Assembly (NCBI GenBank): GCA_905233915.1
Contig: CAJOFM010000004.1
Span: forward strand, 124,001-188,000
From: an uncultured Muribaculaceae bacterium
GTDB taxonomy: Bacteria; Bacteroidota; Bacteroidia; Bacteroidales; Muribaculaceae
Direction of reading: 5' to 3'
Length of the DNA stretch: 64,000 bases
The position numbers were made by a program, and so were the translations under genes. The notes below the pieces were generated by a model. That model saw nothing but the letters and a program-made list of their open reading frames with translations. It did not search any database and was not told the origin of the DNA. Each line of letters opens with the position of its first letter. The first letter of the stretch is position 1. Positions 1 through 8,762 of the stretch are shown here, one piece after another.

Positions 1-88
1 CAAGAACGAGAGAGGCGACGTGAACGGTGATGGCGAAATCAACATTGCCGACATCAACGAGGTCATCAACATCATTCTGAAAAACTAA
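1..88 (+). CDS. C-terminal dockerin-like tail of a truncated secreted protein
   Basis: This is the last 28 codons of a gene that begins before the window; the open frame starts at base 2 and ends in TAA at 86-88. It reads GDVNGDGEINIADINEVINIIL, the calcium-binding loop plus helix of a dockerin type I-like repeat. The same module ends three other secreted proteins in this window. The rest of the protein is not visible, so its activity cannot be stated. It is followed 32 nt later by the C10 peptidase gene on the same strand. Confidence 0.75.
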   Translation, partial: KNERGDVNGDGEINIADINEVINIILKN

Positions 89-120
89 ACCACTTTACAT
101 AAATCTTTATATTTCAAGTG

Positions 121-2523
121 ATGAGAAAAAAACTAGTCTTAGTGTTACTGATGACCCTGGCGGTGATGGGTACCGCCTGGGCCGAGTCGATTAACGAGAG
201 CCAGGCAAACCGCATCGCCGCACAATTCATGGCAGCGCGCTCGATGACGACGGCAAGAATGACCAAGGCCGCTCAAGCGCCCCGCATCGGAGCCCCCGCT
301 GGCAGCGAGAAGGCCGCCTACTATGTGTTCAACGCCGACCGTGGAGGTTATGTCATCGTTGCTGGTGACGACCGCGCCCCCGCAGTGCTGGGCTACAGCG
401 ACAAGGGCTTCTTTGATGCCCACAACGTGCCCGAGGCCATGCAGTCCTTGCTGGATGGCTATGCCGCCCAAATCGAGGCAATAGCACAAGGTGGTGCCAA
501 GCTTGCGCCGCAACTCAAGTCAGGTGCCGCCATCAGGCCGATGATCAAGGCCACGTGGAGCCAAAACAACCCTTACAACATCCTGTTGCCCTATCTGCCA
601 TCGGGCAAGCATGCCCATGCAGGTTGCGTAGCCACGGCAATGGCCCAGGTGATGTACTACTGGCAATGGCCCGCCCGCCCCACTCAGACGATACCGGCCT
701 ACACCAGCACCTACAACATCTCCAGCACCGAAACACTGACATTTGACATGCCCGCATTGCCGGTTATCGACTTTAACTGGGATGCGATGCACGACACCTA
801 CCTAACGACCGACACCGCGAGCGAAGCAGCCCTGGCAGCCGCCACGTTAACCCTGTATTGCGCCCAGGCCATGGAGATGAATTTCAAGCCCAACTCATCG
901 GGAGCCAACACAACCTCTATCTCCTGCAAGGCCGCCACCTACTTTGACTACGATGCCGGAGCCCACATGGTCGCTCGTTCATCTTACACCGCACAGGGTT
1001 GGGCCGACCTCCTCTACAGCGAGTTGTCTGCCGGCCGTCCTGTCATCTTCAGCGGCAGTAAGAAGACTGGTGGCCATGCCTTCATCTGCGACGGCTGTGA
1101 CGGCAATGGCATGTACCACTTCAACTGGGGTTGGAACGGCGACAGCAACGGCTACTTCCTGCTCAGCGTGCTGAATCCCGACGAGCAGGGCACAGGTAGT
1201 GCCAGCGGTGCCTATGGTTACATCTTGGATCAAGGTGCCATCATTGGCTTCCAGCCCAACCAGGGCAGTAGCCACTTCTTTGAGCTCACAGCAGCCAATG
1301 TCACGCTCGACAGCTACATCGGCACGCGTGCGAGCGCCTACGACTCGTTCAAGGTCTATGTCTCGGGTAAGTTCCATAACTATACTTCCGACACGATTGC
1401 CGTGAGCTTCGGCTGGGGTCTCTTTGAAAATGATGTATTAATCGATAGACTCTACAGCGCCAATAATCCCACCCTCAGACCTGGTTATCTCCACACCCAC
1501 ACTAATAGACAGCTGTTGTTTGGCGAGGGTATGACTTCAGGCACCTACCGCATCATCCCCATGTACAGTGAGTATGGCCAGAACAACTGGCGTCCTTGCG
1601 CTGGAGCCGACAAAAACTACATCGAGGTGACCATCAATGGCAATGAGTGTACCTTCACGGGCTATGGCACTGCCGCCGAATGTGACTATGTCATCAACGA
1701 CATCGCCATGACGGGCTACATGCACAACGGCCGTCCCATCAACTTCGACGTCAACATGACCAACAACGGCCAGTCTGACAACAAACTGCTGTACATGTTC
1801 AACAACGGCGCTTTCATTGCCGCTGGCTATGTGGACTTGGGAGCAGGAGAAACTGGTAACGTTCATTACACCTACCTGTTCCAGAATGCAGGAAACTACA
1901 CCCTCACCTGGTCGTGGAACGAGGACGGCAGCGATCCCATTGCCACACGCACCATCACCATCAACCCGATGCCTGCCGCCAACCTGAGCGCTACCTGCAC
2001 GGTGCTTAACGTGCCCAGTGGCACTTATACCATCAACAGCGACAAGTTCAGTGTTGAACTCACCATCACCAACAATGGTCAGACGACCTACGACGAGGAC
2101 ATCTCGGCCAAACTCTACAAGAACATCTATGGTGGGACTGGCTCAAACGTGCAGGGCATCAACAAGCGCTTGACACTTGGCCCGGGTGAGACCACTACGA
2201 TACAATTAGACTTGGACAACGTCATTGATGGCTGGAAGTACTTTGCAGCAATTTACTACTACAGCGAGGGACAACAAGCCTCGTTAGCCCGCACGACCTC
2301 CTATACCATGGTCTTCCCCGAGGAGCCGGAGGTTAAGATGGGTGATGTCAACGGTGACACCTTCGTGAATGTATCCGACGTCACAACCACAATCGCCTAC
2401 ATCTTGGGCAATCCCTACACCGGGGAGTTCAACTTCCAGGCTGCCGACATTGATGAGAGCGGCAACGTCAACGTGGCCGACGTCACTGCCATTATCAAAT
2501 TGATCTTGGAAGCAGGGAATTAA
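121..2523 (+). CDS. Secreted C10 (streptopain/SpeB-like) cysteine peptidase with dockerin-like C-terminus
   Basis: The ATG at 121 is preferred over the in-frame GTG at 118; it gives an 800-residue preprotein starting with a clear signal peptide (MRKKLVLVLLMTLAVMGTAWA). An inhibitory propeptide-like region follows, then the C10 catalytic domain. The nucleophile is Cys169 in the family motif GCVATAMAQVMYYW and the catalytic His is His319 in GGHAFICDG, followed by FNWGWNG. The middle (about 390-720) looks like beta-sandwich modules. The last 60 residues hold two dockerin-like loops (GDVNGDTFVNVSDVT and DIDESGNVNVADVT). Proteins of this family cleave extracellular host or dietary proteins. A similar dockerin tail ends the gene just upstream, so secreted proteins cluster here. 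Confidence 0.9.
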   Translation: MRKKLVLVLLMTLAVMGTAWAESINESQANRIAAQFMAARSMTTARMTKAAQAPRIGAPAGSEKAAYYVFNADRGGYVIVAGDDRAPAVLGYSDKGFFDAHNVPEAMQSLLDGYAAQIEAIAQGGAKLAPQLKSGAAIRPMIKATWSQNNPYNILLPYLPSGKHAHAGCVATAMAQVMYYWQWPARPTQTIPAYTSTYNISSTETLTFDMPALPVIDFNWDAMHDTYLTTDTASEAALAAATLTLYCAQAMEMNFKPNSSGANTTSISCKAATYFDYDAGAHMVARSSYTAQGWADLLYSELSAGRPVIFSGSKKTGGHAFICDGCDGNGMYHFNWGWNGDSNGYFLLSVLNPDEQGTGSASGAYGYILDQGAIIGFQPNQGSSHFFELTAANVTLDSYIGTRASAYDSFKVYVSGKFHNYTSDTIAVSFGWGLFENDVLIDRLYSANNPTLRPGYLHTHTNRQLLFGEGMTSGTYRIIPMYSEYGQNNWRPCAGADKNYIEVTINGNECTFTGYGTAAECDYVINDIAMTGYMHNGRPINFDVNMTNNGQSDNKLLYMFNNGAFIAAGYVDLGAGETGNVHYTYLFQNAGNYTLTWSWNEDGSDPIATRTITINPMPAANLSATCTVLNVPSGTYTINSDKFSVELTITNNGQTTYDEDISAKLYKNIYGGTGSNVQGINKRLTLGPGETTTIQLDLDNVIDGWKYFAAIYYYSEGQQASLARTTSYTMVFPEEPEVKMGDVNGDTFVNVSDVTTTIAYILGNPYTGEFNFQAADIDESGNVNVADVTAIIKLILEAGN

Positions 2524-2547
2524 CCTGGCTGAGAAGAATAGATTGAT

Positions 2548-3981
2548 TTAATCATTGGGCTTCTTGCCCAAGGGAATGGAAACACCAGCGAGCGCATTGC
2601 AGCTCCTGGTGTTTTTTCCTGTATAGATATAGTCCGTGCCCAGGAACACGGGACCCACTTTCAGCGCCACGCCAGCCGACTTGCCACCACAGGACAAGGG
2701 GGAATAGCTCACGGCCAGTTCAACAAATTCACTGGGACGCAAGTTGGCCGAGAAAGTAACCTCGTCCTGAGAAAGAAGACCCGCATTGTGGTGGGAATAA
2801 AGGGCACCCAGCGTCACTTTGTCATTCAAGGCGTAATCGGCTCCCAGTGTCATGGTCGAGGACAGGCTGGTCGTCCTTGATTTTGCGCCCTGCTCGTCAA
2901 TCTCAAGCCTCAGGATGTCGATGTTGACGGGAGAACTGGTACTGATCACGTCGGCAAAACGGGCAAGGTCGCCCAGCGCCTCGCTGTTAAACTTCAGGTC
3001 TTGGGTGTTGGAATGGGCCACCTGGGTGCAACCCTTAGACCAGCGGATGAAACCCAAGTCAACCAGCGAAGCCGACAGGGTCACTTGCCGGGTCGCCCGC
3101 CACGAGATACCGAAATCGACAGCAGCACCAACGCCCGCAACCCCCGTGTGGCTGGCCTTGAACTTGACCTCATCGATATAGGCCTTGTCGTTGGTAAGCA
3201 AATCCAGGCCCTCGAAGGAAGTCTCTAGGTCGGCATCAATGTCAATCGACGCGGTACCGTCGGCCTCCAACAACTCGGCGGGGTTACCATAAGTCCAGTT
3301 ATACTCGGGTGACAGGCCCTGGAGATTAGTCTTGACAACAGCATCCTTAACAACCAGATGCATATTTCCATGGCCCAACAAACCCTTGACACGGCCACCC
3401 ACGCTGAATCGGTCATTCAGCTGACGGGTGTAACCAAAACCCAACTCGGTATAGGCGGTAAGATTGACCTCCTCGTTGCCAATGCTGCGGACGAAATCGG
3501 AATAATCGATGCTGTTCATGCCACGCATGTCACGCATGAACGAGAACAGGGCCTTAGGCGCCTTGAAATTGCCATTCACCTTGACCCCAACGTTGACCGA
3601 CATGAAACTTTGGCCATGCCACCATCCTGCAGCAATGATGTCGGTTCCAGCGGTAGCCAGCGCATGGTTCTTGTCCTTGAGACGGCCCATGAAACTGTCC
3701 GAGACAAAATAGTCGGCATCCTCTTCATTGCTCAGGACATCTATCACATCGCCCAAACCCAGCGCATTGGAATAGAACGAGGCACCGGTATTGCTCACGG
3801 CGGGCAGATTCACATAGCCGCGTGAAGGTGCCAGGGCGGGATTGAGCTGCAGGCGGTAATGCACCCCTTCCATGAAATAGGTCGTGCGCAACAATTGGCA
3901 ATGGCCCGCAAGGGCAATAACAGCACAGGCAAGCAGCATTACCTGACGCATATACTCGAGTGATAGGTATTTGTTCTTCAT
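2548..3981 (-). CDS. DUF5723 family outer-membrane protein
   Basis: The protein has 477 residues, an N-terminal signal segment, and the opening motif TTYFMEGVHYRLQLNPALAPSRGY that I associate with DUF5723 proteins of Bacteroidales. The alternating beta pattern (GFGYTRQLNDRFSVGGRVKGLLG, ATRQVTLSASLVDLGFI, LGADYALNDKVTLGALYSHH) fits an outer-membrane beta-barrel. It is convergent with the C10 peptidase (24 nt apart) and has its own Bacteroidota -7 box upstream. The function of the family is unknown; membership is from recall of the motif. Confidence 0.75.
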   Translation of the reverse strand: MKNKYLSLEYMRQVMLLACAVIALAGHCQLLRTTYFMEGVHYRLQLNPALAPSRGYVNLPAVSNTGASFYSNALGLGDVIDVLSNEEDADYFVSDSFMGRLKDKNHALATAGTDIIAAGWWHGQSFMSVNVGVKVNGNFKAPKALFSFMRDMRGMNSIDYSDFVRSIGNEEVNLTAYTELGFGYTRQLNDRFSVGGRVKGLLGHGNMHLVVKDAVVKTNLQGLSPEYNWTYGNPAELLEADGTASIDIDADLETSFEGLDLLTNDKAYIDEVKFKASHTGVAGVGAAVDFGISWRATRQVTLSASLVDLGFIRWSKGCTQVAHSNTQDLKFNSEALGDLARFADVISTSSPVNIDILRLEIDEQGAKSRTTSLSSTMTLGADYALNDKVTLGALYSHHNAGLLSQDEVTFSANLRPSEFVELAVSYSPLSCGGKSAGVALKVGPVFLGTDYIYTGKNTRSCNALAGVSIPLGKKPND

Positions 3982-4018
3982 TGAGAGCCGTTTTTGAAGG
4001 TTTGGACTTTTGTGCCTG

Positions 4019-4026
4019 CAAAGGTA
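4019..4026 (-). promoter_or_regulatory. -7 box upstream of the DUF5723 gene
   Basis: Read on the minus strand this is TACCTTTG, an exact TAnnTTTG Bacteroidota -7 element 38 nt upstream of the start codon. No clear TTTG is seen at the -33 distance. Confidence 0.5.
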
Positions 4027-4124
4027 ATATTTATTTCTATTTCTGAAAAACAGCCCTTAATTATCCCGCAAAAACATTCAAAAAGTATTACCGGTAACGG
4101 TAGTTGGCCCCATCTGGATGAAAC

Positions 4125-4171
4125 GAAAAAAACATCGCCTGCAAGAGCCTTTACGGGTCTGCAAGCGATGT
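4125..4171 (-). terminator. Rho-independent terminator after the flavin reductase gene
   Basis: The arms ACATCGCCTGCA (4132-4143) and TGCAAGCGATGT (4160-4171) pair with one G-U. On the minus strand the hairpin is followed by a run of seven T's. There is also a T-run on the plus side, so it could act in both directions. It lies 42 nt after the minus-strand stop codon at 4213. Confidence 0.7.
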
Positions 4172-4212
4172 GAAGTTTTTTAAGGGATTACAGTTTGATA
4201 CCGTCCAGCTGC

Positions 4213-4779
4213 TTATTTCAACTGGGCGCCATCGTGGAAGGCCGTGCCCACTGTCGTGCCGAGCTGGACATACTTGTAACGGGTGGGGTCATAGGTGATG
4301 ATGTGCATCTTCTCAATGTCGGGATTGCCCTCGTCATCAAGGTATTTCTCATCACACAGCACGTTAACCACCTCAGCCACCAAATAATAGCCCGTACTGC
4401 GGTCCTCATCGATTTTCTGTTTCACACGGCACTCCATCGTCATGGGGAAGTCGGTGAACAACGGTGCATTCACGTTGGGGGCTTTTTCAATCGTCCAACC
4501 GGTCTTGGCCATCTTGTCAGGGTCCTTCTTGGCGCTGACGATGCCCACGAAGTCCGATGCCACCATCGTCTCGACCGTTGCAAATGCGACCGTAAAGGTG
4601 TCATTCACGGCGAGATTGTCGGTTGTAGCATGCGACGAGAGCGAAATGATGATTTCCTTCATGTCCCACGTGCCACCCCATGCGGCGTTCATGGCGTTGG
4701 GGCGACCCTCACTGTCATAGGTGCCGATGATGAGCACCGGTTGTGGAAGCATCCACGGTTTTGATCCAAAGCTTTTCAT
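4213..4779 (-). CDS. Flavin reductase family protein (FMN-binding split barrel)
   Basis: The protein has 188 residues. The N-terminus (WMLPQPVLIIGTYDSEGRPNAMNAAWGG) and the segment DNLAVNDTFTVAFA are typical of the flavin-reductase-like FMN-binding domain that reduces or carries flavin using NAD(P)H. A second, clearly homologous copy of the same length lies at 32337-32903 in the peroxide-stress operon. This copy is divergent from a sugar O-acetyltransferase across a symmetric promoter region, and has a terminator behind it, so it is probably monocistronic. The physiological substrate is unknown. Confidence 0.85.
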   Translation of the reverse strand: MKSFGSKPWMLPQPVLIIGTYDSEGRPNAMNAAWGGTWDMKEIIISLSSHATTDNLAVNDTFTVAFATVETMVASDFVGIVSAKKDPDKMAKTGWTIEKAPNVNAPLFTDFPMTMECRVKQKIDEDRSTGYYLVAEVVNVLCDEKYLDDEGNPDIEKMHIITYDPTRYKYVQLGTTVGTAFHDGAQLK

Positions 4780-4811
4780 ATTGTTGTTATTAAAAGATTA
4801 ATTTGTCCTTA

Positions 4812-4848
4812 CAAAGGTAGTCATAATTTCTGGAATTCACTACCTTTG
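4812..4848. promoter_or_regulatory. Symmetric divergent promoters (flavin reductase / acetyltransferase)
   Basis: CAAAGGTAGT at 4812-4821 and ACTACCTTTG at 4839-4848 form a perfect 10-bp inverted repeat. Each arm contains a TACCTTTG -7 box pointing outward, one towards the flavin reductase gene (minus) and one towards the acetyltransferase gene (plus). The outer ends of the two boxes span 37 bp. Confidence 0.65.
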
Positions 4849-4877
4849 CAAGAAAAAAGCTATCAAAACAAATAGTA

Positions 4878-5444
4878 ATGACCATTCAGGAGTTTAGAGA
4901 CTATATGGCATCAGGGAAGCCGATTGGCGGCGGCTCGCCCGTACACATGATGTTCCATCAATTGTCGCAGGAGGCCTTGCGCATCACCGCCGAAATCAAC
5001 GGCAGCTACCACACCCCCGAGCAGCTGCACGACTTGCTGGAACAACTGTGGGGGCGTGAAGTGCCACACTCGGTGGGCCTGTTTCCGCCGTTCCATACCG
5101 ACTGCGGCAAGAACACAGTCGTGGGTGAGCGCGTTTTCATCAACATGGGCTGCAAGTTCCAGGACCAGGGCGGCATCACCATCGACGAGGGCGCCCTCAT
5201 CGGCCACAACGTGGTGCTGGCCACCCTCAACCACCTGGTGGATCCCGAACAACGGGCAGGTATGACCCATGCGCCCATCCACATCGGCAAGAACGTGTGG
5301 ATTGGAGCCAACGCTACGGTGCTGGCCGGAGTGACCATCGGTGACGGGGCCATCGTGGCCGCCGGAGCTGTGGTGACCAAAGATGTCGCTCCTCGCACCA
5401 TCGTGGGCGGTGTCCCCGCCAAGTTTATCAAGGCTATTGACTAA
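4878..5444 (+). CDS. Sugar O-acetyltransferase (maltose/galactoside acetyltransferase type, left-handed beta-helix)
   Basis: The protein has 188 residues. An N-terminal helical region of the Mac domain type is followed by hexapeptide repeats (about residues 90-185), ending in [20 protein letters not shown] and [20 protein letters not shown]. The His in ATLNH corresponds to the catalytic His of LacA/Maa enzymes, which transfer acetyl from acetyl-CoA to sugar hydroxyls. The start is supported by a -7 box 30 nt upstream. It may share a transcript with the DMT transporter downstream (40-nt gap). Confidence 0.88.
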   Translation: MTIQEFRDYMASGKPIGGGSPVHMMFHQLSQEALRITAEINGSYHTPEQLHDLLEQLWGREVPHSVGLFPPFHTDCGKNTVVGERVFINMGCKFQDQGGITIDEGALIGHNVVLATLNHLVDPEQRAGMTHAPIHIGKNVWIGANATVLAGVTIGDGAIVAAGAVVTKDVAPRTIVGGVPAKFIKAID

Positions 5445-5484
5445 GCAATTAATAATCAGTATTATAACAACAATAAGATAACAG

Positions 5485-6408
5485 ATGTTTTTCGTAATCA
5501 TAACACTGGCCATGGGCCTGTTGATGCCCTTGCAGACGGCCGCCAACTCGCGGTTGCGCGGGGTCGTGGGGCCTGCCTATGTCTCCACCCTGGTTTCCTT
5601 CTCGGTTTCCACACTTGCCCTGCTGCTGGTTTCACTGCTGGCAGGGATTCCTATCCTGCCCACCAACCAGATGCTGGCAGCAACACCCTGGTGGAGCTGG
5701 TTTGTAGGTCTTGTCGCAGTGGTGACCATCACCATAGCCATCCATTTGTTCAAGGAAATCGGCCAGTTACAGGCCATGATTATCCCCATGTTCAGCCAAC
5801 TGATATTCAGCCTCCTGATAGACAACTATGGGTGGTTCGGCTCGCGTGTCATCCCGCTGAACGGGCAACGCATCATCGGTTCGCTGCTGCTCATCGTGGG
5901 CGTGACACTCGTGGTTGTGCTACCCCGCTTGGGCACCAGGCAACAGTCGGCAAGCAAGGGGTCCCGTCAGGTCTTTTGGCAACTGCTGGCAGTTTTGTCG
6001 GGTTGCTTGTCGGCTAGCATCACCGGAGCCTACGCGCAATTGGCCGGAGCTGTCGGCAACCCCGTACAGGCAACCACGGTAGCCTTCTTTGTCGCCACAA
6101 TGGTGCTGCTGTTGTTCTGCATCGGCAACGGCAGTGTGCGACTGGTAGGTAAAGCCTTCAGCCGTGACTACCCGTGGTGGATGTGGATTGGCGGCCTGTG
6201 TGGTGCAACCATCGTGTTTGGCAATGCCTGGCTCGTGCCCCATGTGGGTGTCGGAGTGTTTGCCATGGCGTTGCTTGTGGGACAGCTGGCACTGAGCATG
6301 CTCATGGAACACCGCGGCTGGCTCGGAGCCCCGCGCAAACACATCTCGTGGGTGCAAATCGTCGGCATCCTGCTCATGCTCGGTGGCGTTGCCTTGATAA
6401 GATTATAA
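5485..6408 (+). CDS. DMT family transporter (YdcZ/DUF606 tandem type)
   Basis: The 307-residue protein is almost entirely hydrophobic, with about ten membrane segments. It consists of two homologous halves, each opening with a related pattern (MFFVIITLAMGLLMPLQTAANSRLR and RQVFWQLLAVLSGCLSASITGAYAQLAG), as in fused YdcZ-type members of the drug/metabolite superfamily. The substrate cannot be told from sequence. It sits between the acetyltransferase (40 nt) and a CPBP protease (22 nt), so the three may be cotranscribed. Confidence 0.75.
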   Translation: MFFVIITLAMGLLMPLQTAANSRLRGVVGPAYVSTLVSFSVSTLALLLVSLLAGIPILPTNQMLAATPWWSWFVGLVAVVTITIAIHLFKEIGQLQAMIIPMFSQLIFSLLIDNYGWFGSRVIPLNGQRIIGSLLLIVGVTLVVVLPRLGTRQQSASKGSRQVFWQLLAVLSGCLSASITGAYAQLAGAVGNPVQATTVAFFVATMVLLLFCIGNGSVRLVGKAFSRDYPWWMWIGGLCGATIVFGNAWLVPHVGVGVFAMALLVGQLALSMLMEHRGWLGAPRKHISWVQIVGILLMLGGVALIRL

Positions 6409-6430
6409 TCAACTGATAAAAGATATTGTT

Positions 6431-7378
6431 ATGAAAACCGCAATTAAGTATTTCTTCGTTTGGATAGGATGGATGTTTTTGGGAGCATTGCTCATGTTGT
6501 TCCCTGCCATGATTCTCGGATTCGCCATCAATGGTGGCCACATTGGAGAACTATTTGACAATCCCTGGACTTTCTCCCTCATCATGGTTGGTTCGCAGGT
6601 GCTGCCCATCTACGTATTTTGGCGTTCGAAATATGCCAACTTCAGCATCCATAAGAGCCTGAACAATGTGAAACTCTATTTATGGATGGCCCTAGCCGCC
6701 ATAGGCGTAATCTTTTTTAACGGCATCATGGAGTCCTACCTGCCTTTTGCCGAAATGGAAATGGAAGATTTGGAATTCCTGGATGTCATGATGAAGAATC
6801 CCATCGGTATCGTCTCGGCATGCATTCTAGCACCGCTGGCCGAGGAGGCCGTTTTCAGAGGCGCCATTGAACGCAGCCTGCTGGATAGAGGTTGGAAACC
6901 GTGGCTGGCCATCCTTGTCTCGACCCTCTTCTTCTCGGTGGCACACTTCAATTTAACGCAAGGCACTGCGACCATTATTGCCGGTGCCCTCCTCGGTTGG
7001 GTGTATTACCGCACCCGCAACCTGTGGCCCTGCGTTTTCGTTCATGCGGTGAACAACACGATAGCCACTGTGGCCAATTTCATACCCGAGGAAAGCGTTA
7101 TGGAATCGTCACTGCCCGTTGACCTTGCCTGGACGGCAGGTGCCATCGCATTGTTCTGCTTTGCCATCTACCGTTTCAACAGGCAGACCGAACCCCACCT
7201 TCAGCAAGTACTCGCCGAGCAGCAACTTCTTGCTGAGCAACAGGCCGAGGCCGAGCAACAGGCGTTTTATGAGTTGAATCGCATTTCGGAGCCCCACCCC
7301 GTTCCGCCACCCTTTCCCCAGTCTCAACAACACGACGATAACCTTCTAGCCGAGATGGAGCGAAACGATGTTGAATAG
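6431..7378 (+). CDS. CPBP family intramembrane glutamic endopeptidase
   Basis: The protein has 315 residues with about seven to eight membrane segments. The Abi/CPBP signature motifs are present in order: EEAVFRGAIERS (Glu-Glu), FFSVAHFN (His) and FVHAVNNT (His). Family members cleave membrane substrates or mature small peptides. The last 65 residues form an unusual soluble tail rich in Gln, Glu and Pro (QQVLAEQQLLAEQQAEAEQQ, then HPVPPPFPQSQQ) that is not part of the domain. A second CPBP protein occurs at 32935-33753. Confidence 0.87.
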   Translation: MKTAIKYFFVWIGWMFLGALLMLFPAMILGFAINGGHIGELFDNPWTFSLIMVGSQVLPIYVFWRSKYANFSIHKSLNNVKLYLWMALAAIGVIFFNGIMESYLPFAEMEMEDLEFLDVMMKNPIGIVSACILAPLAEEAVFRGAIERSLLDRGWKPWLAILVSTLFFSVAHFNLTQGTATIIAGALLGWVYYRTRNLWPCVFVHAVNNTIATVANFIPEESVMESSLPVDLAWTAGAIALFCFAIYRFNRQTEPHLQQVLAEQQLLAEQQAEAEQQAFYELNRISEPHPVPPPFPQSQQHDDNLLAEMERNDVE

Positions 7379-7491
7379 CCGATGCCTTGAGCTTTTGTTA
7401 AAAATCACTTCTTGTCTCCTTGAGTGATTAGCGCTCGGGAGATTATACCTCAAATATTTATTGACATATTCGTTTTATTTTGCCGCTGTAC

Positions 7492-7523
7492 TTTGAAGGA
7501 TAGCAGAAATCGTTATATCTTTG
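7492..7523 (+). promoter_or_regulatory. Promoter of uraA
   Basis: TTTG at 7492-7495 is followed after 20 nt by TATCTTTG at 7516-7523. This matches the Bacteroidota -33/-7 promoter pattern and lies 21 nt before the uraA start codon. Confidence 0.75.
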
Positions 7524-7544
7524 TGACAAAAATCTACTATCCAT

Positions 7545-8762
7545 ATGAGTAATGCCTTAGAAACCTCTACTACTCTATCTCCCGCGAGGAAAACTATCGT
7601 GGGCATTCAATTTCTCTTCGTCGCTTTTGGTGCTACTGTCCTGGTCCCGCTACTCGTCGGGCTTGATCCCGCCACCGCCCTGTTCACTGCGGGTCTTGGC
7701 ACCTTCATCTTCCATCTCATCACCAAGGGCAAGGTACCCATTTTCTTAGGTTCCAGTTTCGCCTTTATCGCGCCCATCATCTCGGCGTCCCAGCAGTGGG
7801 GCTTGCCCGGCACGTTGGCCGGTATGGCCGGTGTGGCGCTGGTATATTTCATCATGTCGGTCCTCATCAAGTGGCAGGGGAAACGTTTTCTTGACCGCTT
7901 GTTCCCGCCCGTAGTCATCGGGCCCGTCATTATCATCATCGGCTTGTCGTTGTCGCCCTCGGCTGTTGATATGGCCAAGGAAAACTGGCTGCTGGCCGGC
8001 ATCTCGCTCTTAACAGCCATCCTCGTGCTCGTGTTGGGCCGTGGACTCATCAAACTGGTGCCCGTGGTGTGTGGCATCGTCGTGGGCTACATCGTGTCGG
8101 TGTGTATGGGGCTGGTCGATTTCTCGGCTGTCAGCAGCGCGCCATGGTTTGCCCTGCCGTCAAGCATCACTCATTTCCGCCTGCCTCAGTTCGCTTGGGA
8201 ACCGTTCCTATTTATGATACCGGTCGCCATTGCGCCCGTTATTGAACACATCGGCGACGTGTATGTCGTGAGTGCCGTGGCTGGCAAGGACTTTGTCAAG
8301 AATCCAGGCCTGCACCGCACCATGCTGGGCGACGGTCTTGCCTGCCTGGTGGCCTCCTTCTTTGGCGGCCCTCCCGTGACCACCTATAGCGAGGTGACCG
8401 GCGCCATGCAGATCACCCGCATCACCAGCCCCGCAGTCATCCGTATTGCCGCCGGGACGGCTATCGTCTTCTCGGTCATCGGCAAGTTGAGTGCCCTGCT
8501 GCAGAGCATTCCCGCGGCCGTGCTGGGTGGCATCATGCTCATGCTGTTCGGCTCCATCGCTGCAGTGGGCATCCAGAACCTGGTGAACAACAAGGTGGAC
8601 CTGAACCAGACGCGCAATGTCATCATCGTGAGCGTGGTGTTGACACTGGGCATCGGCGGCGCCATCATCCCGATGGGCTCGTTCTCGTTGAGCGGCATCG
8701 GCCTGTCGGCCCTGGCTGGCGTCATCCTCAACCTGGTCATTCCTAAAGCCAAAGAATCATGA
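7545..8762 (+). CDS. uraA: Uracil/xanthine permease, NCS2 family
   Basis: This 405-residue transporter of the nucleobase:cation symporter-2 family imports uracil (or xanthine) with protons. Key family features are visible: GSSFAFIAP in the third segment, PVAIAPVIEHIGDV with the conserved Glu in segment 8, and GGPPVTTYSEVTGAMQITR in segment 10. About 14 membrane segments are expected. It has a well-formed promoter and overlaps the next gene by 4 nt (ATGA). Uracil is the best guess because the segment 8/10 residues resemble UraA. Confidence 0.88.
   Translation: MSNALETSTTLSPARKTIVGIQFLFVAFGATVLVPLLVGLDPATALFTAGLGTFIFHLITKGKVPIFLGSSFAFIAPIISASQQWGLPGTLAGMAGVALVYFIMSVLIKWQGKRFLDRLFPPVVIGPVIIIIGLSLSPSAVDMAKENWLLAGISLLTAILVLVLGRGLIKLVPVVCGIVVGYIVSVCMGLVDFSAVSSAPWFALPSSITHFRLPQFAWEPFLFMIPVAIAPVIEHIGDVYVVSAVAGKDFVKNPGLHRTMLGDGLACLVASFFGGPPVTTYSEVTGAMQITRITSPAVIRIAAGTAIVFSVIGKLSALLQSIPAAVLGGIMLMLFGSIAAVGIQNLVNNKVDLNQTRNVIIVSVVLTLGIGGAIIPMGSFSLSGIGLSALAGVILNLVIPKAKES

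Noticed and set aside
118-120. GTG start for the C10 peptidase
   Set aside because: An ATG follows directly and gives a normal signal peptide start.
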